Shown: positions 7,841 to 16,260 of the stretch, in pieces | Position numbering within the stretch: the first letter of the stretch is position 1 | Layout: the number at the start of each line of letters is the position of its first letter | Assembly: GCA_965206445.1 (NCBI GenBank) | Contig: CBDBJR010000002.1 | Location: 992,001-1,056,000, forward strand | Direction of reading: 5' to 3' | DNA length: 64,000 bases | Source: CBDBJR01 sp965206445 | GTDB lineage: Bacteria; Pseudomonadota; Gammaproteobacteria; Arenicellales; Poriferihabitantaceae | Translations under genes and position numbers: made by a program | Notes under the pieces: model-generated | Database searches by the model: none | What the model was told of the DNA's origin: nothing | What the model saw: only the letters and a program-made list of their open reading frames with translations

Positions 7841-8074
7841 ATGAACATGATTGAAACGGTGAAACTTACCAAAATCGGCGAAGCTGTTGGCGTTATATTG
7901 CCGAAAGAGCTATTGGCCAGGCTGGATGCCGATAACGGCGACAGCCTGTATGTGCGCTATGTGCCGGACGGCGTGCAATTGTGCCGTCGTAACAAGAAAT
8001 TAGAATCCGTGATGAAAGCGGCGAGAGAAGGTATGCAAAACTACGATAATACCTTGCGCGAACTCGCTAAATGA
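7841..8074 (+). CDS. AbrB/MazE-type antitoxin, copy 2
   Basis: The 77-residue product differs from copy 1 at only a handful of positions (D31N, F54L, A56S, K67N). The promoter-like block and the GGGG-ATG region are retained. A Doc start codon again overlaps the stop (ATGA at 8071), but only MNEPE of the toxin remains before the sequence switches to a mod relic, so this antitoxin too has no toxin. Intact frames in both copies suggest that the antitoxin is retained for some use, or that toxin loss is recent. Confidence 0.85.
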   Translation: MNMIETVKLTKIGEAVGVILPKELLARLDADNGDSLYVRYVPDGVQLCRRNKKLESVMKAAREGMQNYDNTLRELAK

Positions 8075-8084
8075 ATGAGCCAGA

Positions 8085-8500
8085 AGGCAGTTGCGCGAAG
8101 GTTATGGCTTTCCCTGTCCATTAGTTCTGCCTCATACGTTTGTGGGTGGCAGATTTGAGTTGTGCTGAGTCAAGCTGGCTTTGAAGATAACCCGTAATTT
8201 TCTCCTGATTTGCTGCCAGACTGGAAAATTGGTAGTCACAAACTTCAGCGAAACGGGATAGCACTTTGCGGTTAATTTTCTCTCGGTCTTTAAAAACCCC
8301 TAAAGTGAAAAAAGGAAGTTTCCATTGACCTCGATCGCCCGCGACGACACGCTCAAGTGGTGCGAATAAACAATCGATTTTCCTTTGAAGTCGAGGGTCA
8401 GCATGGCGGCGGTAGTGGAAATAGTTTCAGTTTGCCTAAATTGGTGTTCGAGTAACGAGTGTATGTACTGAGGATATATCGCCGGATTATATTTCTTTCA
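8085..8500 (-). pseudogene. Relic of mod ends with unrelated middle
   Basis: The right part (about 8318-8500) matches the start and leader of the intact mod (LDFKGKSIVYS, SSRAIEV). The left part (8085-8150) matches its C-terminus (ATHKRMRQ, then ITFAQLP) with a stop in between. The 160 bases in the middle encode, in one frame, NRKVLSRFAEVCDYQFSSLA, which is not Mod and which I do not recognise. Most of a mod gene has been lost or replaced. No intact gene lies between 8075 and 8497. Confidence 0.65.
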
Positions 8501-9571
8501 AGTAACTTGATTTGAAAAAATCTGTTTAACTGGGATCTCAACTTCATATAGTTGGCGTAACCCAGATGTGTATTTTTTCGGGGTAAACTCACGAGGTGTC
8601 GGATATACGATTTGTATATCATGGAGAGCAGCTCGGAACAATGCTACAGCGACAGTCTGCATCTTGCTTCCTGTTGGTGCGATTACAAGTCGGTTAAAAA
8701 TATTATGTTCTGCATATATTTTGAGCAAGGTATTTAATGCCTTTTTATAGTCAAAAGTACATACCTCATGTTTTTCGAAATTTTTTAGCATATCAAGAGT
8801 TGGTTGATTTAGTTTATGAATTGCATCTGTTCGCCACTTGTTAGTTGTGTCGAGCGGTATACCATTAATAACTTCTACATAAGTTGGTTGCAATTCTTGA
8901 ATCGAATTAGTAAGTTGTGTGTGATCGAATGATGGAAAGGAAATCAGCCTGATCGCTTCTCCTAACATGGCTACAGCGCTTAATTCTGGAGTTATTGCTA
9001 TTTCAAAAATCCCTGATGACAGGTAACTAGGAACTGACTTATCTCCATCTTTTTTATAACCTTCGTTGAATTCCTTTTCAGAAGGGAAATATTTTTCTGC
9101 CTCACCATAAATTATAATTATTGGTCGATTCTGTTCACTAACTAGTTCGACCAGAATCTGCACTATAAGGAGGCGCGACATACCAGAGATATCTAAAAAC
9201 ACTCGGCCTGTTGCTTGCTTTTTCAGGTATTCTCCTAATTTTTCTCCAATACCTGTCGGGTTTTCTCGATCATAAATCAACTCATACGATTCCAGATTGG
9301 AATTTCGTGCAATTTCATATAATTCTTCTCTTTTATTCTCTTCGTATTTTGGAAGGTAATCTACGACGATAAGTGAAAAATCTTTCTTCCCAGCATCACA
9401 GATTCGACGTAGTGATTCCATAGAGCGGTCTTCAAAACCGGCACATACCAATAAAAAATCACCCCTTTCAATTGAAGGAACTTCAATTTTTTTCAAGTCA
9501 GGCCAATCTATAGCGCTTAAATGTTCGTCCATTCTCAATAAATCACTTCTTGACAAAATCTTACTATTCAT
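8498..9571 (-). CDS. Unknown Rossmann-like protein, third gene of MTase-kinase operon
   Basis: The 357-residue protein starts at ATG 9571, overlapping the kinase-ATPase stop by eight bases (ATGAATAG), so it is translationally coupled. I do not recognise a named family. Visible motifs: LLVCAGFEDRS (41-50) after a first strand, VFLDISGMSRLL (124-135), and VIAPTGSKMQTVAVALF (296-312). Strand-glycine-rich loop-helix patterns at all three sites suggest alternating alpha/beta domains; the DISGMSR and PTGSKMQ loops recall the ligand-binding loops of CARF-type nucleotide sensors, but this is only a resemblance. No transmembrane segment. Context points to a regulatory or effector role beside a DNA methyltransferase and a kinase-ATPase. 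Confidence 0.75.
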   Translation of the reverse strand: MNSKILSRSDLLRMDEHLSAIDWPDLKKIEVPSIERGDFLLVCAGFEDRSMESLRRICDAGKKDFSLIVVDYLPKYEENKREELYEIARNSNLESYELIYDRENPTGIGEKLGEYLKKQATGRVFLDISGMSRLLIVQILVELVSEQNRPIIIIYGEAEKYFPSEKEFNEGYKKDGDKSVPSYLSSGIFEIAITPELSAVAMLGEAIRLISFPSFDHTQLTNSIQELQPTYVEVINGIPLDTTNKWRTDAIHKLNQPTLDMLKNFEKHEVCTFDYKKALNTLLKIYAEHNIFNRLVIAPTGSKMQTVAVALFRAALHDIQIVYPTPREFTPKKYTSGLRQLYEVEIPVKQIFSNQVT

Positions 9572-12044
9572 GATCAAAAATATCCTCTTGGGTTGGTTTA
9601 TACTGTAGCATTTCCTGCTCAAATTTATCAGGTTCATTCAAGAGTATTTCAATTTGATAGTTTTCCAAGCGAAGAGAATCTCTTTTACTAAAAGTTAGCA
9701 TAAAATGAGGTATCAAATAACGTCGAAGATAAAATCTAGGAACAACATCTCCTCTTGGGCTCTTTCCACGTGGGTCCTCAATAAGCACTGAGTAACGTAA
9801 TAGTGAGTCAAGATTTTTTTGGGCTTTTTCAGAAAGGTTTAATGCATGGTATGGCTCTATTCTAGATGCTTGATGAGGAGTTTCCTTCCCTTCATTGTTT
9901 GAATTTTTATGCACAAGATTCGAATGTGCTACATTGCCAAGTGCAGTCACGATAGCTGTTAATTCTGGACCATCAGGTAATATACGAATTGATTCCATAA
10001 AGGCACCTGCTGCTGCACGAATAGAGTTATTCTGTTTGTCATACGGTATTGGTATTTTATTATATTTTTTAAGACTTCGTATGCCTCCGTTATCTTCCAC
10101 CATTCTCTCAACGAGGCGAATTATGTAGTGGATATCGCCGCTACACATAGCGGTAATGGTTTCTTTTCCTGCATAATAAGTATCATCTATTGTGGTTATT
10201 TTTTTATTTCTAATAGTACGATTCTTAATAGCACGATTCTTAATAGTACGAGCCATGCTGTTTTCATTGCGCGGTTTTGATCCTAAAAGTTGTTCAAGAT
10301 TGACTACAGGATAGTTCTTAACTTCAGCAAATCGACGGTTAAAGAGATCCTCAAGGAATCCCATAGATTCTCCTGCTTTATCATTGATATACTTTAACCC
10401 AAGATTTAATAGATTAAACTCACGAGTTTCAGTAAAATACTTTTGGTCAATATCAAATCGTGCGAAAGATATCGGACTCTCTGTTGAAAGTTTGAAAAAA
10501 ACATCAGCAGTACGATGCATCAATAATCGATTAAGGTTTGCCTGTAAATCCTTAGTGATCTTTGGATCAGAATAGTCATCAATGAAGAAGTAGAAAGGGC
10601 GATTTTCTAAAAAGTCGAATGTTTGTCGGATAAAAGAACAGGCTTTCAGCGTTACTTCCGGGCCAAAATAGCTTTCGATAAGCGTCTTATCTTTCCGTTT
10701 TCTTTCTCTTATTAAAAGAGCCCTTTGTTCTGTTAACTTATGTATAAGAGTAGTCAATTGATTGGCACTAGGATCATCTAGGGGGCTCCATTCAAAGATA
10801 TTCCAGAGCCCTATAACAAGAGATTTTTCTTTTCTTTTGAGCTCTTCCGGACAATGTATTTTTGTCCATTCTTTGATCTTTTCTAGTGCAATCGCTAATA
10901 ACGTGACTGTGAGAAAATGCATAGGCATATCTAGTGATTCAGGACGTTCAAATTTTTTATCATATCTGGGAAAAGCGAAATATAGATCGTCACATCTATA
11001 GTAGATGCCAATATAATCTTTTAGATCATTAGGGCTATCTTTATTGATTGACATCAAATATTCTAGACTCAGCGCACGGAAAACAGTAGTTTTCCCGCAT
11101 CCGCGTGGCCCGGTTAGTACCAGGTTGGATTTTTCCTGAATTGCGGTTAAACCAAGTAGGCGATCAGAGTAAAGACTCTTGAGTAGCAAATGAGAATTTC
11201 CGATTTGTTCGCAATTAGGGTAATCGAAAGGTGTTTGGAGCTTGGGTCTCTCATATTTCGAAGCAGCCGATTGTTTTTCTCTTTTATAGCCAGCCTCTAA
11301 GGATTTCAATTTTTCTCGTAGATTTTTAGCATCACAAGCTAATGTATCTACGATTTTGTCAGTTTCATATAGATGTCGTTTTAAGAAATCATCCTTAAGA
11401 ATTTTGTAAATATACCGTTCTCGACTTTCTAGAGTTTCATAGTCTATACATTTCAAAAGCTGACGAAGTATTTCCGCTACCCCCAGATAATCTTTTGCAT
11501 GCTCAATTTTTCCAGTTAACTCTCTAACACCAAAATCTGTTATGCGAAAATTATATTCCTCAGATAGGCTATGTTCATATTTAGCAACAAGTACGTTTCC
11601 AGCATGTAAGTCGCCGTGCTGAAATTTGCGATTATCAATTTCATGTAACAATTCAAATATAGTATCCAAAAATCGCTCAATGAACGTTATATTTATCTTT
11701 GATTTGTTGTTCCTCATATAAGACTTAAGATTTTCTCCTTCCACATAATCATATGCGAAAACCACACAGTTGATATTAGATGTTTTATATTCGAAAACCT
11801 CATAGCACCTGACAGCAGATGGATGAGTTAAACGATTTGCTTTCCTTGCCTCAGTCAAATAATTTTCTTGTAAGTTATTAACAGGAACAATTTTAAGAGC
11901 TAATTTGCTTTCTGTTAATTTATCATATGCAAGATATACACTACCATTTCTTCCACGTCCGATGAATTTCTTGATTTTGTGTTTAGAGGATTTGGTAATT
12001 ATTTTCCCAATAAAATTTTTTATTGGTGGAAGGTTGTTACTCAT
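9564..12044 (-). CDS. Protein kinase fused to ORC/STAND-like P-loop ATPase
   Basis: The 826-residue protein has an N-terminal kinase domain (about 20-240): glycine loop IGRGRNGSVY (28-37), lysine K51 in ALKIV, catalytic loop HGDLHAGN (143-150, HRD replaced by HGD as in many prokaryotic kinases) and DFG (170-172). All core catalytic residues are present. A linker rich in Lys/Glu leads to an ATPase domain with Walker A GPRGCGKTT (312-320), Walker B FYFFIDD (484-490) and a sensor-like strand VFFKLSTES, the order of ORC/Cdc6- or STAND-type ATPases. The ATG follows the methyltransferase stop by two bases, with AGGAAG upstream. The fusion suggests ATPase-driven sensing coupled to phosphorylation; the target is unknown. 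Confidence 0.85.
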   Translation of the reverse strand: MSNNLPPIKNFIGKIITKSSKHKIKKFIGRGRNGSVYLAYDKLTESKLALKIVPVNNLQENYLTEARKANRLTHPSAVRCYEVFEYKTSNINCVVFAYDYVEGENLKSYMRNNKSKINITFIERFLDTIFELLHEIDNRKFQHGDLHAGNVLVAKYEHSLSEEYNFRITDFGVRELTGKIEHAKDYLGVAEILRQLLKCIDYETLESRERYIYKILKDDFLKRHLYETDKIVDTLACDAKNLREKLKSLEAGYKREKQSAASKYERPKLQTPFDYPNCEQIGNSHLLLKSLYSDRLLGLTAIQEKSNLVLTGPRGCGKTTVFRALSLEYLMSINKDSPNDLKDYIGIYYRCDDLYFAFPRYDKKFERPESLDMPMHFLTVTLLAIALEKIKEWTKIHCPEELKRKEKSLVIGLWNIFEWSPLDDPSANQLTTLIHKLTEQRALLIRERKRKDKTLIESYFGPEVTLKACSFIRQTFDFLENRPFYFFIDDYSDPKITKDLQANLNRLLMHRTADVFFKLSTESPISFARFDIDQKYFTETREFNLLNLGLKYINDKAGESMGFLEDLFNRRFAEVKNYPVVNLEQLLGSKPRNENSMARTIKNRAIKNRTIRNKKITTIDDTYYAGKETITAMCSGDIHYIIRLVERMVEDNGGIRSLKKYNKIPIPYDKQNNSIRAAAGAFMESIRILPDGPELTAIVTALGNVAHSNLVHKNSNNEGKETPHQASRIEPYHALNLSEKAQKNLDSLLRYSVLIEDPRGKSPRGDVVPRFYLRRYLIPHFMLTFSKRDSLRLENYQIEILLNEPDKFEQEMLQYKPTQEDIFDHE

Positions 12045-12046
12045 GG

Positions 12047-13174
12047 CTAGTGCTTCCTGAATGCTAGAATATTTTCTTGTTTTACTCCGGAAATATATCT
12101 GCGTGAGCGGCGAATATCAGGGATTATATCGCTGATAACATGGTGTAGTTCCATAGTTGGGGCATGGGTTGTAAAAATCCGTATCAATTCTTCAGAAGGC
12201 AGTCTATCTTTTTTACGTGCCAATTGCTCGCCAATTACAAACACACAATAGCCACCCACTCGAACTTTTCTCTGTAATTGTTTGGCAAGCGCAGTTATTG
12301 AATTTATGAAACCCTGAATGCTCGCCAAGGGACGATCCAGAGCCTCTATATCCGTTTCACCTAAAAACCAGAGCCTAAGTCGGTTATCACGGCCATAATC
12401 AAGCGCGTTCATGTAAGGAGGGCTTGTGATAACACAATCGATAGAGTTCGGTAAGTTGAGAGTTACAACGGAGGACTGGCAGATACTTTCAACCAATCCG
12501 GTTAGATTCTTCCTTGGTGGTCGTTTCAGGGCACGCTCCACTTTTGCTATCAGGCGCGGAGCCACTGGGCGATATGCATAAAGGTTAGGGTAGGTCGATC
12601 TGGGATACTTCTTTGACCGTAGATAAGGAACAAGGTGACTACTTGGAAATGATAGGAAGCCATTTCTCTCGTGATGTAGAATGCCAAGCAAGGAAGCCAG
12701 TAGGAAATACTGGTGCTCTTTTTTGAGAAATTGAGCAAGCCTTAGTGTCTCTTTGAGTGTGCGAGGATGAAAGAATTCTCTAACCCAGCAAGGAACTCGT
12801 CTGAGGTCAGGCATAGGTAACGAGTTGACGCGCTTTAGAATGTCATCGAGATTTTCCAATGCTGCTTCAGCGTTCTTTGGCGCTTGAAGTTTACCTTTAG
12901 TGAGTGTAACCGCATAGTTGCTCATATCGGAAGCAAATACCCTGCGTCCCAAGCGGGCTGATTCCAATGGTACAGTGCCACTGCCACAAAACATATCCAC
13001 TACTAATTCGCCGGGCTTACTATATTCCTGGATAAGGTCTTGAGCGATGATACTCTTTAGCTTCCCAATGTATGGAGAGAGTTGATGCAATGAGCATTCT
13101 TGATGCGTACAGGGTTCTGCCCAGTATGATGGGGATAAAGAAGACATTTTCGTTAATATTATGTTTTTTCCCAC
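12047..13174 (-). CDS. DNA methyltransferase, first gene of kinase-ATPase operon
   Basis: The 375-residue protein has the AdoMet motif VVDMFCGSGTVPLES (58-72) followed by the catalytic SPPYMNALDYGR (251-262). SPPY fits N4-cytosine or N6-adenine DNA methylases, and the motif order (I before IV) with a long helical insert between is unlike the Mod protein at 517. It begins at GTG 13174 or ATG 13147; neither has a strong ribosome site. It is the first gene of a tight operon with the kinase-ATPase and the unknown Rossmann-like protein. A restriction nuclease is not present, so modification may mark self-DNA for the kinase-ATPase module. An RNA substrate is possible, as TRM11-like enzymes share the fold. 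Confidence 0.82.
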   Translation of the reverse strand: MGKNIILTKMSSLSPSYWAEPCTHQECSLHQLSPYIGKLKSIIAQDLIQEYSKPGELVVDMFCGSGTVPLESARLGRRVFASDMSNYAVTLTKGKLQAPKNAEAALENLDDILKRVNSLPMPDLRRVPCWVREFFHPRTLKETLRLAQFLKKEHQYFLLASLLGILHHERNGFLSFPSSHLVPYLRSKKYPRSTYPNLYAYRPVAPRLIAKVERALKRPPRKNLTGLVESICQSSVVTLNLPNSIDCVITSPPYMNALDYGRDNRLRLWFLGETDIEALDRPLASIQGFINSITALAKQLQRKVRVGGYCVFVIGEQLARKKDRLPSEELIRIFTTHAPTMELHHVISDIIPDIRRSRRYISGVKQENILAFRKH

Positions 13175-13354
13175 GATTTGATTTTATTCTCTATCAAAAA
13201 ACAGCTTAATCTAAAAAATCCTAATTCGGCGGTATACCTTAGTATGTGCCGCCGGTCTCAATTCGGATTTATACCCTGGATAACCGTACTGACTTTGCCC
13301 ACCCGCATAGGCGCCGGCTAGAAACCGGGGCGTCGGCGGGCTATCTCGTAGCTA

Positions 13355-13525
13355 TACGCAAAATTGGCATGCGGACGATAGAAGCATTCACCCCGAGTGG
13401 AGACAAAACGCCCAATGCTTTTCGCATCTCGTTAAGAAATCGAACTGGAAATTGGTACTCGACCGCTGATCTGTTTGGCAAAGTGGAGTATACCCTGAAT
13501 GCATTTGGGGTTTTATGGCTTTGAG
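13355..13525 (-). pseudogene. Relic of the HicB-partner gene
   Basis: About 170 bases match the middle of the 132-residue HicB-partner gene (4418-4588) with scattered substitutions and frame-breaking indels (for example ACGCCCCAATG reduced to ACGCCCAATG). The ends of the gene and the hicB gene itself are gone. It directly abuts the livG leader, the same order seen around 4670-4990, so this probably marks the ancestral junction between island and chromosome. Confidence 0.7.
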
Positions 13526-13740
13526 CAATTAGCTTGAATTGTACTCATCCAAGATTACAATTCAAGACCAAATGCCCGCCATTCCCACCACATTACGCCC
13601 GCGCCGCCGACCGGGCCGGGGAATTTGCTATACTCCCACCGAATTTCCCGCTGCCGGCGGCAATCACCGGATACCGTCACCCGTCCGCCGCCGCTTGCGA
13701 TTTTCCACCCGACCAAACAATAAAATCCCCCCGAAAAACC
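13526..13740 (+). promoter_or_regulatory. livG leader region, present three times in window
   Basis: The 215 bases before livG are noncoding and recur, with substitutions, at 4950-5125 and 7410-7585. They presumably hold the liv promoter. No clear -35/-10 or riboswitch fold was assigned. The ribosome site before the livG ATG is weak. Confidence 0.4.
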
Positions 13741-14532
13741 ATGATCCGAGTCGAAGCCCTTTCCCGGCATTTTGGCGGCCTGAAGGCGGTCAATAATGTC
13801 TCGCTGCAACTCGAGCCGGGGGCGATTACCGGTTTGATTGGCCCGAACGGGGCCGGCAAAACGACGCTGTTCGATGTGATTACCGGGTTGTGCGCACCGA
13901 CTGCCGGGCGGGTTTTTCTCGGTGATGAGGATATTACCGGCCTGCCGCCGCATCGGTTGTTTGCCCGGGGGCTGTTGCGGACGTTTCAGATTGCGCATGA
14001 GTTTGCCCGGTTGACGGTGCTGGAAAATCTGCTGATGGTGCCGGCGGCGCAGTCGGGCGAGCGGTTGCTGAATGCGTGGTTTCGGCCGCAGCGGGTGGCG
14101 ACTGAGGAGGCGGCGAATCGGCAGCGGGCCGAGCAGGTGATGGCGTTTTTGAATTTGTCGGCGGCGGCTGATCAGCCGGCGGGTACGCTGTCCGGCGGTC
14201 AGAAGAAGCTGCTTGAGCTGGGGCGGACGATGATGGTGGATGCCAAGGTGGTGTTTCTCGACGAGGTCGGGGCCGGGGTGAATCGGGTGCTGCTGGGCGA
14301 GATCGGCGATGCGGTGCTGCGTTTGAATCGGGAGAGCGGCTATACCTTTTGCCTGATTGAGCACGATATGGAGTTTGTCGCCCGGTTGTGCGACCCGGTG
14401 ATTGTCATGGCCGAGGGCGCGGTGCTGGCGCAGGGCAGCGCGCGCGAGGTGCAGCAGGATGAGCGGGTGATTGAGGCGTATCTCGGGCGCGGGTTGGCGG
14501 AGCAGTCGGCGCGCACGGACGGCGGCGCATGA
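13741..14532 (+). CDS. livG: Branched-chain amino acid-type ABC transporter ATPase LivG
   Basis: The 263-residue cytoplasmic ATPase has Walker A GPNGAGKTT (34-42), signature LSGGQ (150-154) and Walker B VVFLDE with Glu175, plus the LivG-type insert after the Q-loop (TFQIAHEF). It energises uptake through the LivH/LivM pore together with LivF; family substrates are branched-chain amino acids, other amino acids or urea. Its stop overlaps the livF start (ATGA), first of a four-gene operon. No periplasmic binding protein gene is in the window. Three fragments of this gene lie in the island to the left. Confidence 0.9.
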   Translation: MIRVEALSRHFGGLKAVNNVSLQLEPGAITGLIGPNGAGKTTLFDVITGLCAPTAGRVFLGDEDITGLPPHRLFARGLLRTFQIAHEFARLTVLENLLMVPAAQSGERLLNAWFRPQRVATEEAANRQRAEQVMAFLNLSAAADQPAGTLSGGQKKLLELGRTMMVDAKVVFLDEVGAGVNRVLLGEIGDAVLRLNRESGYTFCLIEHDMEFVARLCDPVIVMAEGAVLAQGSAREVQQDERVIEAYLGRGLAEQSARTDGGA

Positions 14533-15233
14533 GTTATCTGCTGGGGGAGAATCTGGTCGGCGGCTATGCCGGGGCGGATATTTTGAAGGGCTGCACGGTG
14601 GCGGTTGAGGCGGGTGAGATTGCGGTGATTGTCGGCCCGAACGGCGCCGGTAAATCGACTGTGATGAAGGCGCTGCTGGGGTTGCTGGAGCTGCGCTCCG
14701 GGCGGGTGGTGCTGGCGGGTGAGGAGATTACGCATTTGCGCCCGCAGGATCGGGTTGTGCGCGGGATGGGGTTTGTGCCGCAGACCGATAATGTGTTTGC
14801 CGGCATGACGGTGCAGGAAAACCTGGAGATGGGGGCGTATCTGCGGCGTGATGATTACCGCGGCACGATGCGGCAGGTGTTCGAGTTGTTTCCGGTGCTG
14901 CGGCAGAAGCGCCATCAGGCGGCGGGCGAGCTGTCCGGCGGGCAGCGGCAGCAGGTGGCGTTTGGCCGGGCGATGATGACCGAGCCGTCGGTGTTGCTGC
15001 TGGATGAGCCGACGGCGGGGGTGTCGCCGCGGGTGATGGATGAGTTGTTTCGGTGTATTTTGCAGGTGCGCGAGACCGGCGTGGCGGTGCTGATGGTCGA
15101 GCAGAATGCGCGGCAGGCGTTGCATATTGCCGATAAGGGCTATGTGCTGGTGGTCGGTGAGAACCGCCACACCGGCAGCGGGGCGGCGCTGCTGGCGGAT
15201 GCGCAGGTGCGCAAATCTTTTGTCGGCGGGTGA
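14529..15233 (+). CDS. livF: Branched-chain amino acid-type ABC transporter ATPase LivF
   Basis: The 234-residue protein has Walker A GPNGAGKST (about 35-43), the LivF-typical FVPQTDNVFAGMTVQENL, signature LSGGQRQQ and Walker B LLLDEPTAGVSP. It is the shorter partner ATPase of LivG. Translationally coupled to livG upstream and followed by livH after four bases. Confidence 0.92.
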   Translation: MSYLLGENLVGGYAGADILKGCTVAVEAGEIAVIVGPNGAGKSTVMKALLGLLELRSGRVVLAGEEITHLRPQDRVVRGMGFVPQTDNVFAGMTVQENLEMGAYLRRDDYRGTMRQVFELFPVLRQKRHQAAGELSGGQRQQVAFGRAMMTEPSVLLLDEPTAGVSPRVMDELFRCILQVRETGVAVLMVEQNARQALHIADKGYVLVVGENRHTGSGAALLADAQVRKSFVGG

Positions 15234-15237
15234 GTCG

Positions 15238-16260
15238 ATGACGGCGGGGTCGGAGTGGCTGAATGCGCTGTTACTGCTGGCCAATTTTGTCGTCGTGCCG
15301 GCGGTGGCGTACGGTTGTCAACTGGCGCTGGGTGCGCTGGGCGTGACGATGGTGTACGCGGTGCTGCGGTTTTCCAATTTTGCGCACGGCGATACGATGG
15401 CGTTCGGGACGATGGTCGTGGTGCTGCTGACCTGGTGGCTGCAAGCGGCCGGGGTGACGCTCGGGGTGCTGCCGACTGCGTTGCTGGCACTGCCGGCGGG
15501 GATTGCCGCGACCGCGGCGCTGCTGTTGTTTTTCGATCGGGTGGTGTATCGCTATTATCGGGCGAAAAAGAGCAGCCCGGTGACGTTTGTGATTGCGTCG
15601 GTCGGGGTGATGTTTATCATCAACGGTTTGATCCGGTTTGTGATTGGGCCGGACGATCAGAATTTTGCCGACGGTGCGCGTTTTATCATCAAGGCGCGCG
15701 AGGTCAAGCAGGCGTCCGGGCTGGCGGAGGGCGTGACGGTCAAGGTGTCGCAGGGGCTGACGATGCTGATGACCGTGGCGCTGGTGCTGGCGGTGTTCTG
15801 GTTTTTGCAGCAGACCCGCCTCGGCAAGGCGATGCGCGCGTATTCGGATAACCCCGATTTGGCGCTGTTGTCGGGCATCAGCCCGCAGCGGGTGGTGACG
15901 GTTACCTGGATATTGGTGGCGGCGCTGGCGACCATTGCCGGGACGCTGTATGGGCTGGACAAGAGCTTCAAGCCGTTTACGTATTTTCAGTTGCTGCTGC
16001 CGATTTTTGCGGCGGCGATTGTCGGCGGCATCGGGCGGCCGCTGGGGGCGGTTGCCGGTGGTTTTGTGATTGCGTTTTCCGAGGTGACGCTGACCTATGC
16101 GTACAAGAAATTTCTGCTGTATGTGTTGCCCGCCGACTGGCAGCCGGGTGGGCTGGTGCAGTTGCTGTCAACCGATTATAAGCTTGCGGTGTCGTTTATC
16201 GTGCTGGTGGTGGTGCTGATTGTCCGCCCGTCCGGGATTTTTCGCGGTCGGACGATATGA
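15238..16260 (+). CDS. livH: Branched-chain amino acid-type ABC permease LivH
   Basis: The 340-residue membrane protein has about eight hydrophobic segments and LivH hallmarks: LGALGVTMVYAVLRFSNFAH near the N-terminus, and AYSDNPDLALLSGI with the later GGIGRPLGAVAGG, the cytoplasmic coupling region. The ATG at 15238 follows the livF stop by four bases; a longer upstream frame overlapping livF is not needed. Its stop overlaps the livM start (ATGA). Confidence 0.9.
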   Translation: MTAGSEWLNALLLLANFVVVPAVAYGCQLALGALGVTMVYAVLRFSNFAHGDTMAFGTMVVVLLTWWLQAAGVTLGVLPTALLALPAGIAATAALLLFFDRVVYRYYRAKKSSPVTFVIASVGVMFIINGLIRFVIGPDDQNFADGARFIIKAREVKQASGLAEGVTVKVSQGLTMLMTVALVLAVFWFLQQTRLGKAMRAYSDNPDLALLSGISPQRVVTVTWILVAALATIAGTLYGLDKSFKPFTYFQLLLPIFAAAIVGGIGRPLGAVAGGFVIAFSEVTLTYAYKKFLLYVLPADWQPGGLVQLLSTDYKLAVSFIVLVVVLIVRPSGIFRGRTI

